From positions 837,501-882,500 of the forward strand of contig NC_006670.1 in assembly GCF_000091045.1 (NCBI RefSeq): 45,000 nt of DNA. The letters are read 5' to 3'. Of this stretch, positions 21,296 to 33,624 are shown piece by piece (position 1 is the stretch's first letter; every line of letters begins with the position of its first letter). This DNA is from Cryptococcus deneoformans JEC21. Lineage: Eukaryota; Basidiomycota; Tremellomycetes; Tremellales; Cryptococcaceae. The notes under the pieces were generated by a model. That model ran no database searches, was not told where the DNA came from, and worked only from the letters and a program-made list of their open reading frames with translations. The translations under genes and the position numbers were made by a program.

Positions 21296-21916
21296 GGGGA
21301 GTGAAAAGAGGGGTAAAGCGCATTATAAAGTGTACGCTAGTACATTGTGACATACATTTCAAGCTGTATTTTACAGGATATGAGCGTTTGATTTGATAGT
21401 AATTAGGGTGTTCAACTGCTGATCATCCAACCACAAAAACGTTGTTGTAATGCATTGAGATGGATTCATCGATAGATAGACCGTTTCATGTGTAACTGAT
21501 GATGAGAACTCTTCTATCCATTATTTGCTGATGTAATGTTCTGATATACCCGCAACTACCGGCTGGTTTATTTATGTTTCGACATTTTGCCATCGCTCGC
21601 TTGCCTTTCAGTACTTACCTGTTCGATCCCATCCACTTGACTGATGTAATACCCTTTTTCCCCAAAGGGGTCTAGCTAGGTCGAGATAGAAAATAAGCTC
21701 AGATGCCGAGCCGATTGAAGGTGATTATTGGATTGATGAAGGTAATGAATATTGAAAGGATTTCGAGATTACGGGCATATAACACAAAGAATCCTCACGG
21801 CGTGCATTCCGACAAAACGTTATCAATCGTCACGGAAACATAACTATGTGCAACAAACATGTACAGACCTGCTTTTGGTCATTAATGACAGAGAACACAC
21901 AACAATTCCGCATCTA
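21296..21916. other. Convergent intergenic region of GCN5 and senescence-domain gene
   Basis: This 620-bp AT-rich region lies between two stop codons facing each other. It should hold both 3' untranslated regions. No exon, RNA gene or repeat was identified. Confidence 0.6.
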
Positions 21917-23854
21917 CTATTTTTTGGAAGGTGTTAAAGTACCTGAAGTCTGGGTCCCAAGCTCTGCCATACCAACAACAATGTCACCGTTTTTGCTTTC
22001 CGCTTCACCGGCTTTCATTCCATTGCCTTGCCCTTCTGCCTGGAGTTCAACCGTCTCGCCAGATTGCAATCTGGTTTTGATTATTCCTTTGGCTGTAGAC
22101 TTGAGTATAGCCTTTCGACCCGTCCCCGCCACGTCAATATACACGACCGCAACGTTCTTGACCGATCCTCCGATCAATGCAGTCAGTTCGCCTGCATCCT
22201 TTCCAAACTTGTGGCCGGCCGCTGAAGACGCTGCAACAGTGCCGCTGTTTAACACATCATGGGCAGTGGCCTCTAGAGATGTGAGTACCACTTCGCTTGC
22301 CAAAACCACCCTGCTGAGCAATCCTTGTTTTTTCTTTGGCTGATCACCTGCTGCAACCATGCTGGTTGACTGCTGCTGAGCCTCCTTTTGCTGTGAAGTC
22401 TCATATGAAGGTGGATTCAAGGTCTCCTTTTCAGCGATCAATGACTGGGAATGGCTAGGATAGTCAATGGCCTTGCCCTCACTTAGAGCGCCTGGCGCAT
22501 CTGGAGGTAGCGAGCTTGTCAGATCTGTTGCTTTCGAATCCCCTATGGGACGGCTGGGAGGGATGTTTGGCTTATCCATGCTGTTTTGACTGGGTCGAGG
22601 AGGAAGAGGAGGGGTACTTCGATTGTATCGCTGATAGGCATCTTTGGCTGGCTGGAATCCATGCGTATAAGTTTTCTCAACGGCACCTTGAATGACCTTT
22701 CTGATCGTCAGCAGACACGTTCACTTCCAAGATATCTGCGGCTCACTCCATGAAGTCTGTTCAAAGTCGATTTAGTCACAGTGGCTGTTTTGACAGAGGC
22801 ACTGTGAACCTTCAAGAATCCCTCTTTTGTTTGAGGTCCAAATTGTACAGGCTCAGTTCGAGGGGTAGTGTTTTTGATATAGAGATCGGCCCCAGACAGC
22901 ATTTGCCGAGACGTCCATTCCCCAAATGACAAAATTCCATGGCTGACATTATCAATACAAATTACTTTTGAGTTTAAAATTACAATAGCTCACCTTAACG
23001 AATTGGCGCCTCTCAACAGCCAATCGTCCAAATCCTTCTCCGGGATCGTTTTCACTTTTACTCTCAATGCTTCTTGGCCTTCTCGGAATTGCTCGAAATC
23101 GAGTACAACGGGGTTAAGCTTCGATTCTTGCGCGATTTTTGAATCTTCCTGGAGTTCCAATTGCTGATCCATTTCTCCTATGATTTCTCCATTGTCCTCG
23201 TTGACAAGTACAAGCTTCCCGCGAAGCTCGTCAGGGGCAGTTTGAGATGGCTGACCTGTGTTTCGTGCAGTAGAAATCCCACTCAAGGCCGTAGTCTCCG
23301 GAGCAAGACATCCATATTGATGTAGCAATGACTCCAACGACTGTAGGCTTTCTAAATCTGACCCAGACGTCGGGTAGGGGGTACTGAAAAGAAGTGAAGC
23401 ACCCGGAATGTCTTTGGAAGTCATTTCGTAGGTAATTTTATCTCCTTGAACATAGGGCTTGAACATCTGTCCTGGGGTGGCGACAAGCTCAAATGTGGCT
23501 CCAACATGAAGAACGAGCCAGAAATCTTGAGTTGGTACAGGAGGATCAGAAGGAGACGGTGCGAATGGATTGGCGGTCTGGTGGCCAATTTCTGGTGGAA
23601 TAGGAAGAGATACACATTGGACACTATTCGATATCAGTGTGAGAGCAGCCACTGGCTCTTTGATTGGGCACATGCCTGAGCTGTCCTTTCGCCAAGTCCA
23701 TTTCTTCTCCCTCAAAAACCTACCTGTCAGCACGGCTAAAAGCGAGTTGACTCACCTGTTTGACGTTTGCATGATCTATGGTTAAAAGGACATATGCCTC
23801 CACCCCTTCCGACACTGGCGAAAATGTACCGCTTTTGTGTGGCGAGACTGACAT
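21917..23854 (-). CDS. Senescence/spartin-like domain protein
   Basis: Four exons (23854-23756, 23706-22994, 22942-22747, 22696-21917) encode about 595 residues. The C-terminal region (~460-560) has GLLSRVVLASEVVLTSLEAT, then GHKFGKDAGELTALIGGSVK and VYIDVAGTGRKAILKSTAKG, a small-residue-rich amphipathic domain typical of the Senescence domain (PF06911) of plant ERD7 and animal spartin. The N-terminal half carries VAALTLISNSVQCVSLPIPP and DFWLVLHVGATFELVATPG, as in fungal members. Spartin-type proteins associate with lipid droplets and endosomes; the exact role in fungi is not established. The middle is Pro/Ser-rich (STPPLPPRPSQ). The acceptor of intron 1 (23707) was chosen because the nearer AGs break the frame. 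It has a long upstream region with several palindromic sites. Confidence 0.82.
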
Positions 23855-25091
23855 GGTGGTTGGACGGGTGGCAAGAGAGACAGAGATGGAATGGGTATGG
23901 AGGCGATCTGTTTAAGGCGTGGCCGCTGATATAAAGAGGCGGGGCGGGGCTCCACTGGATCTATTTATTTGTTATATACCGGGGAAACGAGCACGTTCTG
24001 TAATAACAACGCATCGCACCCATCATCCACGAAGCCAGCAGCAGCAGCAGCAGGCGCGCTCTGGCATTCCCTGGTCCGAAAAGGTGCAGCAGGCGCTGCA
24101 TTCCCACAGTGCCATCATTGCATCTGTTGGTGGCACAAAACGTTAGCCGTGACGCGTGACGTCAACCTGCAGCTGAAATCTCATCTGCTGGAAAGCGAGA
24201 GTAAAAAGGTACGCGACCTATTGTCGATCCCTTGGCCCTGCCGCGTCGAAAAGAAATGGCAACGACGCATGGATGATCCGTTTCACGAACTACATGTCAC
24301 GTGATCTATAGCACGGTGATGATTGGCAGCGCACTTGGCGGAAATGGGAGTAACCCGGTTACTTACAACGAATGTTCTCGCTGCCATCGTTCTACATGAC
24401 ATTCGGTAGTCAGTCAAGTATACCACTTAACTCTGGATTATTGGCGAAGCCACCATGCTCTATCTGAAAAATTATATCGTCTCCGAATACTCGCATTACT
24501 CCGGAATGCTTGCGAATCACAAGAAAAGTACATGCCGCAAACCAAACTGATGCGTGAGAGAAGGACAGGCAAAGGGATCGTGATAGATGTCCTGGTAAAG
24601 ATCGAATGTAAATGATTGCGTATGGTCAAGGAGGAAGAGAAGCCGTGAGTATACAGGACCCATCTAGCTTTTTAGTGAGGATTTTTTGATCAGCCATATC
24701 TCTCAGGCCCACCGGAAACTCTTATAATCTAGCGTTATTAACATTACACCAGACTCCTACACCTGTTGGACCGCGCCGCTTCTCTTCCCGTGGAGCCCCC
24801 AGTCAATCACTGGGAGAAATCTGGATACAGCACGAGAAACAAGGAAGCATTTCACCCGCGATTTCAATCCATCATTACAGCTGATCTCCGAAAAGGAAAA
24901 TAAAGGCAACCACGGCATTCTGAACGATGGACTTTATCGGCGGCTTGTCTGTCCCCATCAAAGTGATCATCACCTTGTATTAAGACTGTGAATATTTTAT
25001 CTTGTCTGTCCAGCTGTCAAGGCGAGCGCCATACGGATCACATGTCAAAGGTCTCTGGTACCCGCCAGGGATCTTGGGGACTAATTACAAA
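23855..25091. other. 1.2-kb intergenic region: promoter of senescence-domain gene, 3' region of GH5 gene
   Basis: The left third contains a (CAG)6 run (24036-24053) and several palindromic sites (listed separately). At 24622-24644 and 24707-24884 an ATG, GTGAGT donor, CAG acceptor and open frame would give a 66-residue peptide of no known family; I regard it as probably fortuitous. The part next to 25091 should be the GH5 3' untranslated region. No RNA gene was recognised. Confidence 0.5.
24152..24363. promoter_or_regulatory. Cluster of palindromic factor-binding motifs
   Basis: Within 212 bp there are ACGCGT (24152-24157) sharing its last T with the CRE-type palindrome TGACGTCA (24157-24164), the E-box/Cbf1-type palindrome TCACGTGA (24297-24304), and AGTAACCCGGTTACT (24349-24363), a 15-bp perfect palindrome with a central C. 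They lie 300-510 bp upstream of the senescence-domain gene, the only start codon facing this region. Binding by bZIP, bHLH or MBF-type factors is inferred from motif identity. Confidence 0.45.
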
Positions 25092-27002
25092 TCATAGGTG
25101 GCTGACAGCAACCACCATAAGCAGCAAAACCAAAGAGGACGGTAGAGGAGCTGTATAAAAACTACCGCTTTCTGACGAAGAACTAGACGGACTGGCTGTC
25201 GAGGATTGTGAACTAGAAGTGGTAGAAGACGAAGTGGCAGAGGCTACTGTGGAGTTGGAAGCGGGGTTGACGTTCAGTCTCACAGGCTTAACTGAGGAAA
25301 TGTCGATATTGGTGTAATTGTTGGCGTACAAAGGGAAGTAAGGGAGATTTTGGTCACCTTCTAAGGGGTTAAAGGTGTCCAGACAGTAGGACGAGGCATC
25401 AGAATCGAAGGGCCAGCTAAAGGTCGCCGACGTGTAAGTGAGAGTATCACACTTCAACCAGATAGATAACTGGATCGTTACTTACATTTTTTCAGAAGGA
25501 TCCATTGGAATCCAATTTTGAGCAGCCGACTGTGTCCAACTCCATGGTCCAGCAAGCTCATGGTGAACTGACCAGAATATCCATCCAGCTCCAAGCTCAT
25601 ACACATCTGACTGAACCTCCCAGAATTGGCGCAGAAAGAGAGATGCCTCGTATGTAGAGGTAAAATTGGCGATGACCTCGTCCATGGTAAGGCCCCAACA
25701 AGACTGATAATCCACACAATACGTGTTGACGCCCCTGTATAATATGAGACTCGAAAATCACCTGAAAAGCAAGTTCACTCACAGAGCAAATTCTCCAACA
25801 ATGACGGGGAAATACTGCTGGGCTTCAGCGATAGAGGCCGATAGGGCACATATTGTGTCCAAGTGCTCTTGGTATGACTTTTGATCGGCGCCACCAAAGG
25901 CATCATAAATATCTATGGGCCGTCAGAGGGTATTCAACAACAGCACGGCCCCAGTACTCACGGGTATCAAGCGCATAGTTAGTCCAGTTCAAGCCCAGAC
26001 TTTCTTCTCCCCAAAAATACTTCCAGTTCAAGAGTGGTTGGAAAGCGTCATGAATGACGACCATTACTTCATTGGCTCCGTCAATGATGTTTTCGTTTGC
26101 TCGGACGACCTGGTAGCCTTTCACGTAGAAGTCGGCCAAAGTATAAAAGTCCATTCCGCGTGAGCTGTATTCTAAGATGTAAGGCTAACGCGAGGTAACA
26201 GAGTCAGCGTTAGGGATGATATGGAAGGTTGGAGGAATCGACCCACCTCATTCGTTAGTTCGATGGCTTTAACGACACCGTCGAATTTTTCTGCTGTCAC
26301 ATACTGTGTCATGTTTGCGAGTGCTTCCATGGCTCTATCCATGTTCGTGCTGTTCAGCTGAAACTCTATCGGTCCCTTGTATCCTTGGTTGTCTTGGCCG
26401 TTCGCTCCCCCAGGAAGGCCATGGAGATCCATCATGACGTCTAAACCGTACCAGCTGGACCAGTTCAGAGCTCTTTCAAGATAGGGGAGCTGTCCTTGAA
26501 TATAACTGCAAATTATCAGCATTGCCATAATTCTCGAGTTGGCTTACGGCTCGTAATCCTCTGGTGTTGTCCATGCCCAGTATCCCATGGGTATCCGCAC
26601 TGTGTTGAGAGAATAGTTTGCGAATCTCTTGAAGTCATCCTCAGTGATGTAAGTATCCCAATGTTGCTGTAGTCTTGCAAGGCACTCATCCTGTCCCAGA
26701 ACTAGACAGAAAGACCACTGCGAAGACAAGAATTAATTTTCACCCAGCCAACGCCTCTTGAAACGCGCGACACCTACTTCGTCATTGAGATACGTATCTC
26801 TGACAATTGATTCCTCAAAAAAACTGGGCATCATCCAATTCTCCAAGATGAACCATCCACCCAAATTGACTCCTCGCACCTTATCGCCGTCTACCGAACC
26901 CGTAGGTGTGCCACCTGGCTCTGTGTACCATGATGAAAGGGCGCGTGTCGAGCGCGCAAAGAAGGTTGCGAAGATGAAAACCGACAGAACATTGGTCCAC
27001 AT
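25092..27002 (-). CDS. GH5 exo-beta-1,3-glucanase, secreted and GPI-anchored type
   Basis: Seven exons (27002-26778, 26717-26548, 26505-26247, 26184-25962, 25912-25783, 25734-25486, 25416-25092) encode about 526 residues. A signal peptide (residues ~1-22, LSVFIFATFFARSTRA) is followed by VRGVNLGGWFILENWM, FKRFANYSLNTVRIPMGYWA and WYGLDVMMDLHGLPGGANG. The acid/base Glu is in ELTNEP (E218) and the nucleophile in VGEFAL (E333); the NEP motif is created by splicing. These are hallmarks of the Exg1 group, which hydrolyses cell-wall beta-1,3-glucan from the non-reducing end. The C-terminus is a Ser-rich stalk, a small-residue site (ESGS) and a hydrophobic tail (SSLVLLLMVVAVSHL), indicating a GPI anchor. 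The last intron (25485-25417, 69 nt) is the least certain: a shorter version would break the frame. Confidence 0.92.
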
Positions 27003-27669
27003 CTTCCACGATGTGCGTACGTGGATGGTTTAGGATGACGAGGGAAGCCAAGTCGTAGAGAGAGAGAAGAAGTTTAAAGGTCTGGAGCGTAGCTAAGCTA
27101 ATGAAAATATTGCGAAGAGGAGCCTAAAGAGCGACTATCTTTTCAGTGTCAAAGAGCGTGTGCGAGACCGGTAGGAGAAAGTAGTAGCAGGGAAGCGTGC
27201 GCAGTTTGAAGAAACCGTGCTTTTTACAAAGTCGCCAGGAGCAAATAACTTCGTCTTGGTGTGTGTGCCGTTGTGTCGTGTACGGGGTAATCGAAAGGAG
27301 TAGGAATGGCGCCGGCGCCGGTGATGTAAAAGGAGGGTGAGCGTGCAAAGAAGTGAGCTGAAGGAGATTGTTCTGAATGTACGTGGAGGAACGCGTTCAA
27401 CTTCATTCCGACTTGAAACTTGGAATTCGCCAAGAGCCAAACCAGGACCGGACCAGGCACCCAACCGTCATCCGGAGATTTGGAACCTAAAATCTGGGAC
27501 TCGGCGTGCCTCGGACCTTTCTTCTTAACAGCCGCCACACTGCGTAACGCCGCTTGTATGGGCGGCATTAGCACCCGGGTGCGATTGTTGTCATCTCAGA
27601 GCGCTCTCCACATGCATACCGTGACTCATATCGCGTATCTCACCTAAAAACGTGTCGCCAGTTATAACG
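27003..27669. other. Divergent promoter region of GH5 glucanase and RSC7
   Basis: 667 bp between two starts facing away from each other. It contains a GGCGCCGGCGCCGG run near 27308-27321. Frames of 60-116 residues on both strands here lack splice support or conservation. No other feature seen. Confidence 0.6.
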
Positions 27670-30000
27670 ATGTCATCAAGGACAAGAGGAAAGCGCGCAG
27701 CTGTTGCCTCCCCTCAAGCCAGCATTTCAGCCATCGAGCCAACGCCACGGACACGTAGAGTCCGCCGAGGCCAACCAGACTTGGAAGAATACGAGGAGCT
27801 CGCACACTCAAATGTCGAAGATGACGGCGGAGAGGAAGATGCAGAGGGTGAAGACGCTGAAGACGCCGAAGAAGATGACGATGAAGAGTTCATGACCGTT
27901 CCCGAGCCTCCGAAGCGCAGCAGAGGGAGACCAAAGGGATCAACAAACAAACGGAAAGCGCCGGTGGAAGACGGGGACACAGATTTGGATCAGGGCGATG
28001 AAGATGACGAAACAAGGTCAAAAAGAAGAGGGAGAGAAAGTGTGAGCTATAAGGAGATACCTATAGATGACAAGATGGACGGAGATGAAGATGAAGCATC
28101 GACTCCCGGTAAGTCTTGCGATCGAATGATCTGGTCTCAGTCTAATTCAAATATAGCCGCAGTTACTACGCCCCGGCGACGCGGTAGACCTCCTAAGCGA
28201 CCCGTAGACGACGATGATGATGACGACAAAAACGATTCCTCGTACAAGAAGGAAAAGATTCCGGGTGGCTCTGGTCGAGGAGGCTTCAGTGTCAAGGGTG
28301 CTGCAGCCGCTGCTGCTAGGGCCAGATGGGAAAAAGTCCGACGTGAGAGAGCAGAACGAGGGGAGGATGATACTCCCAAATCCGCGAGGAGATCTACCGG
28401 GACCAAAAAGCATGCTGTGGGCCCTCCAGCCGATTATAAGAGTACGTGCAGAACTTGTCGATTAATCACGTTGGCTGATGGGAGCAGTGGGAGCCACTGT
28501 CTCCATCAAAAATGAGGAATACACTGTTGGCGACGATGAGTTAATTATACCGGATGATCCCAAAGGCGACACAAAAATCGACGCTGCTGGTCGTCTTTTA
28601 GGCGATCGAGAATACAAACTTGTCACATTTACCTCGGTCGAACGGCGAAACCCCGAACGCATTTATGCGCTTACTATCGATGCCGCTCGAGCATGTGGGT
28701 ACTCGGATTCCCTGGCGTTCCTCAGGCGTTACCCCACGGTCCTCAAGTTATCGTGTACCGCTGGCGAACGGGTCAAATTGATCGATCTCGGGCGGATATC
28801 AGGAAATTTGAAGCACCGACAAGTGACAATGGTCGCCATGCGGAATGTTTTCAAAGTTATGGGTGCTAAAGTTATCAAAAGTACTTGATGTCATTGTCCA
28901 ATGGTTATACCAAGCTAACAATGGAACAGATGGTAGGCACGTCGTTGACGATTATTATGAGGATGAAGCCGCCGCCAAATGTGCAGAGAACGGCATTGAA
29001 CCTGGATCCATCGTACAAGACGAGGAGTATGTCCCATCCGCCAATGTGAACAGCGAACGTGCCCTTCGTTCTGCCCCTGGTGAATCTTCCCGCTCTCTTG
29101 CCCATTTGTCGACATTCTACACCGTTGGTGGCCCTACAACGCATTTTGCAGGAAATGGCGTGGATCCATGGACTGACAGTGGATGGGGTAACAAGAGGAG
29201 CAGGCTTAGAACAGCGGGTGTGACAGAGGAAGATTGGATGTTGAGAACAGCGGAAGAGGCGAGAGCTGTGGACGAACAGCTAAGAAAATATAGGGAGGAG
29301 AGGTTGAAGCTGCTGGAAGGCGTGGACGCCATGAGAGGATGGGTATTCGCTGCTGAGAATGCGACAGAGGGAATGATGGGCAAATCAGAACCAACTGGAG
29401 AGACAGCAGACGTGTTTAGAGCACCTGTCCCCATGGAGAGCAAGAAGAGTGGTTTATCACACGAAGTAACAATGGAAGATGTAGAAGACGGTGAACAAAG
29501 TACTTCGGCAGAGGAGGCCCTCGAAAATGAGGACGCCGACGTTCACCAAGCTGCCGTTGAAGACAAAGAAGCAGTCATCATCGAAGAGCCAGGGAAATTG
29601 ACCAGCAAGTATAATTGGGGTTTGGGCAAGAGCTGGCAACCAGGTGCAGTTCGAGCTGCTTATGAAGTGAGTCTGTTTTCAAAAAATCATTCGCACCTAA
29701 TTGTAGAATCTGACTTGGTTTCAGCCTCACACAAACATGCCCCATATACCCTTGTTCACTCAACCAACCATCGCTTTCCTTGCTCAAGCCAGTCCCTATC
29801 CCGTTCTTTCATCATCAACTGGCACACAGCACCTCCACTTTGTTCAATCCACAATCACTGGATCTGCTGCCCGCGGTCTAGCCAGCGTAGAATACGTATT
29901 GGAAACGGATGAAGACAGCCAAACGCAACAACGATTAACAATGGTAGAAGAAGCAGAGAAATGGGAACGGAGAATGCGTGCAAAAAAGCATGTAGCTTAG
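27670..30000 (+). CDS. RSC7: RSC chromatin-remodelling complex subunit RSC7/NPL6
   Basis: Exons 27670-28108, 28157-28441, 28488-28880, 28930-29666 and 29725-30000 give about 709 residues. The conserved core (~residues 262-385) has AAGRLLGDREYKLVTFTSVE, RIYALTIDAARACGY, FLRRYPTVLKL, LIDLGRISGNLKHRQV and GAKVIKNGRHVVDDYYE, the signature of Rsc7/Swp82 proteins of RSC and SWI/SNF remodellers. The N-terminus has two AT-hook cores (RGRPKGS and RRGRPPKRP) set in acidic runs. The C-terminal part holds STFYTVGGPTTHFAG, WGLGKSWQPGAVRAAYE, then PHTNMPHIPLFTQP, also typical. The last splice (29666/29725) joins YE to PHTNMP. The gene is convergent with the enoyl-CoA hydratase gene, with 63 bp between stop codons. 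Confidence 0.95.
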
Positions 30001-30063
30001 CTGGATACATGTATTACTATCATGTATTATTGTTTACATTTAATTGCTGGTATTACTTCACGA

Positions 30064-31191
30064 TTACCGTCCACGAAAGTCTGCCCTTCTCTTCTCTGCA
30101 AAAGCCTTCAGCCCTTCTTGTCTGTCATCCGTATCCAGCAGCCCATTATAGACTGCTCGTTCCAGGTCGAGGCCGGCTTCAAGAGACAATTCCGGTGCTG
30201 ATGAAATGGCTCGTTTTGCGGCTGCCAGAGCCAGGGGAGCGGATGTCAGTATCTGACGGGCCAAAATGAGTGCGGCTTCGAAAGGGGAGGAAGGAGAAGA
30301 GGCGTAAATGTTCAAAAGACCTAATACGGACGTCAGCACAACGAATACGATATAATGATTACCAGCTATAGATAGCAATTCGTACCGATGCGTTCAGCTT
30401 CAGGCCCTTGAACGTGACGCCCTGTAAATATAAGTTCCTTAGACTTGGCCATGCCTACGATCCGGGTGAGGCGTTGAGTGCCGCCCGCTCCTGGAATAAT
30501 GCCAAGCTTAGTCTCCGGCAAAGCAATCTTGGTATTGTCTCCTAAAGCAACAACCTGTCAGCAATGTCCATAAGGGAGAAAATAGCCTCACCGCCAACTC
30601 TCAAATCACACCCCAAAGCCAGCTCTGCCCCTCCTCCCAAAGCATACCCGTCAATCACAGCAACAGTCGGGATCGGTAAAGCCTCTAGCTCGGCCAGCAA
30701 TTGTCTGAGATTGTCAAGGAAGTTCGAGACCTGCATCGGGCTCATAGTACGACGTTCACGCAAGTCTGCGCCAGAACAAAAAAGAGAGGGGTTGGAAGAC
30801 TGTATGAGAAGTAGACGAGAGCTAGTAAAGATTAAGTGGGAAGCTTAAACTGAATAATCTTGACATACTCTGCGGGATTCAAGGTGGCAAGTGCTTCACG
30901 CATCTCCTACGTACAGAGCTCAATACTCAGTATGATACAGCGCGACATGCCGACTATTTGAGCACATACCGAAACCATTTGAACAGTCAGCGCATTTTTA
31001 GTAGCCGGCCGATTCAGCATGAGGGTCATAACCTTGTCAAGCTCAGGCAACTTGGCGTCTGCGGTGGTTGAGAGGAGGGGACGAAGGTAGGCGTGGGGCT
31101 CGGGGGTGGTCGATATGGTCCTTCCCCATGCGGCGAAGCATCGTTGTTTGGTTAGTGACTTGGATACGTGTCTGACCAATGGGAGGAGCAT
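30064..31191 (-). CDS. Mitochondrial enoyl-CoA hydratase/isomerase, AUH-like
   Basis: Exons 31191-30970, 30906-30869, 30821-30592, 30541-30386 and 30320-30064 encode about 300 residues. A basic, acid-free leader (LVRHVSKSLTKQRCFAAWGR) predicts mitochondrial import. The crotonase core shows LNRPATKNALTVQMV, LFCSGADLRER (oxyanion hole), IDGYALGGGAELALGCDLRV (second oxyanion glycine and first catalytic Glu) and LPETKLGIIPGAGGTQRL (second catalytic Glu). The length and the GxGGTQRL element fit AUH, the methylglutaconyl-CoA hydratase of leucine breakdown, but short-chain enoyl-CoA hydratase of beta-oxidation cannot be separated by eye. It is divergent from the ubiquitin-eL40 gene. Confidence 0.9.
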
Positions 31192-31623
31192 CGGGATTGG
31201 GAGAAGTAGCTGGCGGCAATGGATGTAAAACCATGAAGTGTCCGTATCTATGTCTGTTCATCCCAGCATGCATAACTTATGGAGCAGCAGCAGCGGCCGT
31301 AATGACGGGGAATGGATTGTTGTTGGTCACTTGTACAAACAACTTCCGGCTATCCCACATCAAAATCCCGGCCTTCTGCTGTGCCCGCCGGTATTCAGAT
31401 TACATAATCATAACTCTACCCCACATCTGCCACACTCGCGGCAAGGAGCTCGGAGTTTCGTTGATTTTTCGCCGCGGGCAGCTCATCTTCTTTGACCATA
31501 TTTCTCGAACTCGACCTTCACCTTCCAATACTAACGAGTTTGCAGGACAGTCAAGGTGAGTGTAGTCCCTACAGACTCAAACCCTCCAGTTCGTCAATAC
31601 TGATAAGGATCTTTGTTTTACAG
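31192..31623 (+). promoter_or_regulatory. Divergent promoter and 5' leader of ubiquitin-eL40, with a leader intron
   Basis: Shared upstream region of the enoyl-CoA hydratase (left) and ubiquitin-eL40 (right). A leader intron is likely at 31556-31623: donor GTGAGT after GACAGTCAAG, CTGAT branch region and TTTTACAG acceptor directly abutting the ATG at 31624. The GTGAGT donor with a Pol II-type acceptor at the very start codon is unlikely by chance. A second CTAAC/TTTGCAG pair lies just before the donor (31531-31544), suggesting a further leader intron upstream. Confidence 0.6.
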
Positions 31624-32412
<789 letters not shown>

Positions 32413-33044
32413 ACTCGCTTGTATTCTCTTTGGTGTTGGAAGTGGGGCCTTGGGGTACCATTAGTGCGATGTATTCCTTTGCTCGATGCTGCCAATGATA
32501 GGGGACGACTGGGACGTGGAACTTGTGGCTGTCGGATCGCGATTGCGTTCGGTAGAGGTACCGGGCAGGGGCCAGGACGTGCATGTTGTCAAATCTGTGC
32601 TGCTGTTTTCTTCGAGCTAGATGTGTTTCGCCCACTGCGACGACCAGCAGAACTGCGGTATCAGGTGGCCAAGACAAACTTGAATCTCTTAAAAATCAAG
32701 GCTTCTCGTCTCGTGGCCTACAGGCTGAGAGGAAGATTAATAAACATATTCAACAGCTAATTCAAGGATCCGTTAACCCCCACTGGCAGCGTACATCAAT
32801 GGTATGCACTGTTGAGTTCAACAACAATTGTCATGACCAAGTTCATCAGCTGCTGGCCTGGTACAGAAATCAAGTACCGTAATACGGCCACCGATTTTGA
32901 ACTGTTGGCTGCTAGTCCACTGAGTAGTTGCGTTTGCAAAGTGCTGTTCGTGTTCTTTAATGGGATGGCATAAAATAAAAAATTGAATTACGAAGCACGG
33001 ATTTGACACATACATGTTGGTTGTTTGAATAGCAAAAAAGGAAA
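32413..33044. other. Intergenic between ubiquitin-eL40 and tRNA-Ser
   Basis: A 100-codon frame at 32583-32882 (+) has a polar stretch (GLQAERKINKHIQQLIQ) but no recognised family and no supporting splice structure. The remainder should be the 3' region of the ubiquitin-eL40 gene and the tRNA-Ser downstream flank; a six-T tract on the minus strand (33039-33034) ends the tRNA. Confidence 0.5.
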
Positions 33045-33140
33045 CGACGAGGGTGCGATTCGAACGCACGCGCCTTGCGGCAGAACATCTCGTATTATTA
33101 ATTCGAATGTTCCGGAATAACCGGGCTATCCGACCTCGCC
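33045..33140 (-). tRNA. tRNA-Ser(CGA) with 13-nt intron
   Basis: Minus strand: acceptor GGCGAGG/CCTCGTC, discriminator G (typical of serine), D arm GGA/TCC, anticodon stem GAACA/TGTTC, anticodon CGA at 33105-33103, intron 33101-33089, a long variable arm (TGCCGCAAGGCG), T arm GTGCG/CGCAC with loop TTCGAAT. The long variable arm plus CGA fixes serine. Yeast tRNA-Ser(CGA) also has an intron at this position. Confidence 0.96.
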
Positions 33141-33624
33141 AGCAAGAATTTCCCTGATGGGCCAACAGTTTTATCTTCATATACACAAAATCAAGAAAAC
33201 GATTGTTCCTGCTTTTCTCTAAATAAAGGATTGATTTCCATCTTTAGAGTGCTTTATTTAGCAGACTCTTCGGAATACCGGATGATGGAGCGCTTCAAGT
33301 GGACGGAGGACATTACTGCGAAAAATGATCGTAGTTTGAGTATAATAATAAGCTGGAGAGATAATGGTATTTTAATTTCTGCAGTCGCCATCATGATACG
33401 TAGCGGCCTCCACTCTGGCACGACAGAAGGAGTCCGCCTTGTACTAAAGTCGCGCTTCGTTGTTGTTCTCTTCGTTGTCTCGCTCAATTGTTCTTCCTTT
33501 ATTGCCCTCTCCTCTTTGCTTACTCCGTGTGTTCTGCACCAGTTTGCTGCTGGTGCCCATCACATCTTCTTACGCATCCTCTTTATCTACACCCATAATC
33601 GTAACGTGCAGAGTTCTATCGATA
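33141..33624. other. Intergenic: tRNA-Ser upstream flank and MED6 promoter
   Basis: No exon found. A perfect 10-bp inverted repeat CTAAATAAAG / CTTTATTTAG (33219-33228 and 33252-33261) with a 23-nt loop is AT-rich and may be fortuitous. The stretch before the MED6 ATG is pyrimidine-rich, as for other genes here. Confidence 0.6.

Noticed and set aside
24622..24884. Spliced 66-residue ORF (24622-24644 + 24707-24884)
   Set aside because: Splice sites and frame agree, but the first exon is tiny, no family is recognisable and it lies in a probable 3' UTR/regulatory region; likely chance.
27714..29394. Long minus-strand Ser/Pro-rich ORFs opposite RSC7
   Set aside because: They are antisense shadows of acidic codon runs in RSC7 and lack conservation.
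32583..32882. 100-codon plus-strand ORF after the ubiquitin-eL40 gene
   Set aside because: No family, no splice context and it overlaps the expected 3' UTR.
33219..33261. 10-bp AT-rich inverted repeat (CTAAATAAAG/CTTTATTTAG)
   Set aside because: AT-rich repeats of this size are expected by chance in intergenic DNA; no flanking duplication suggests a mobile element.
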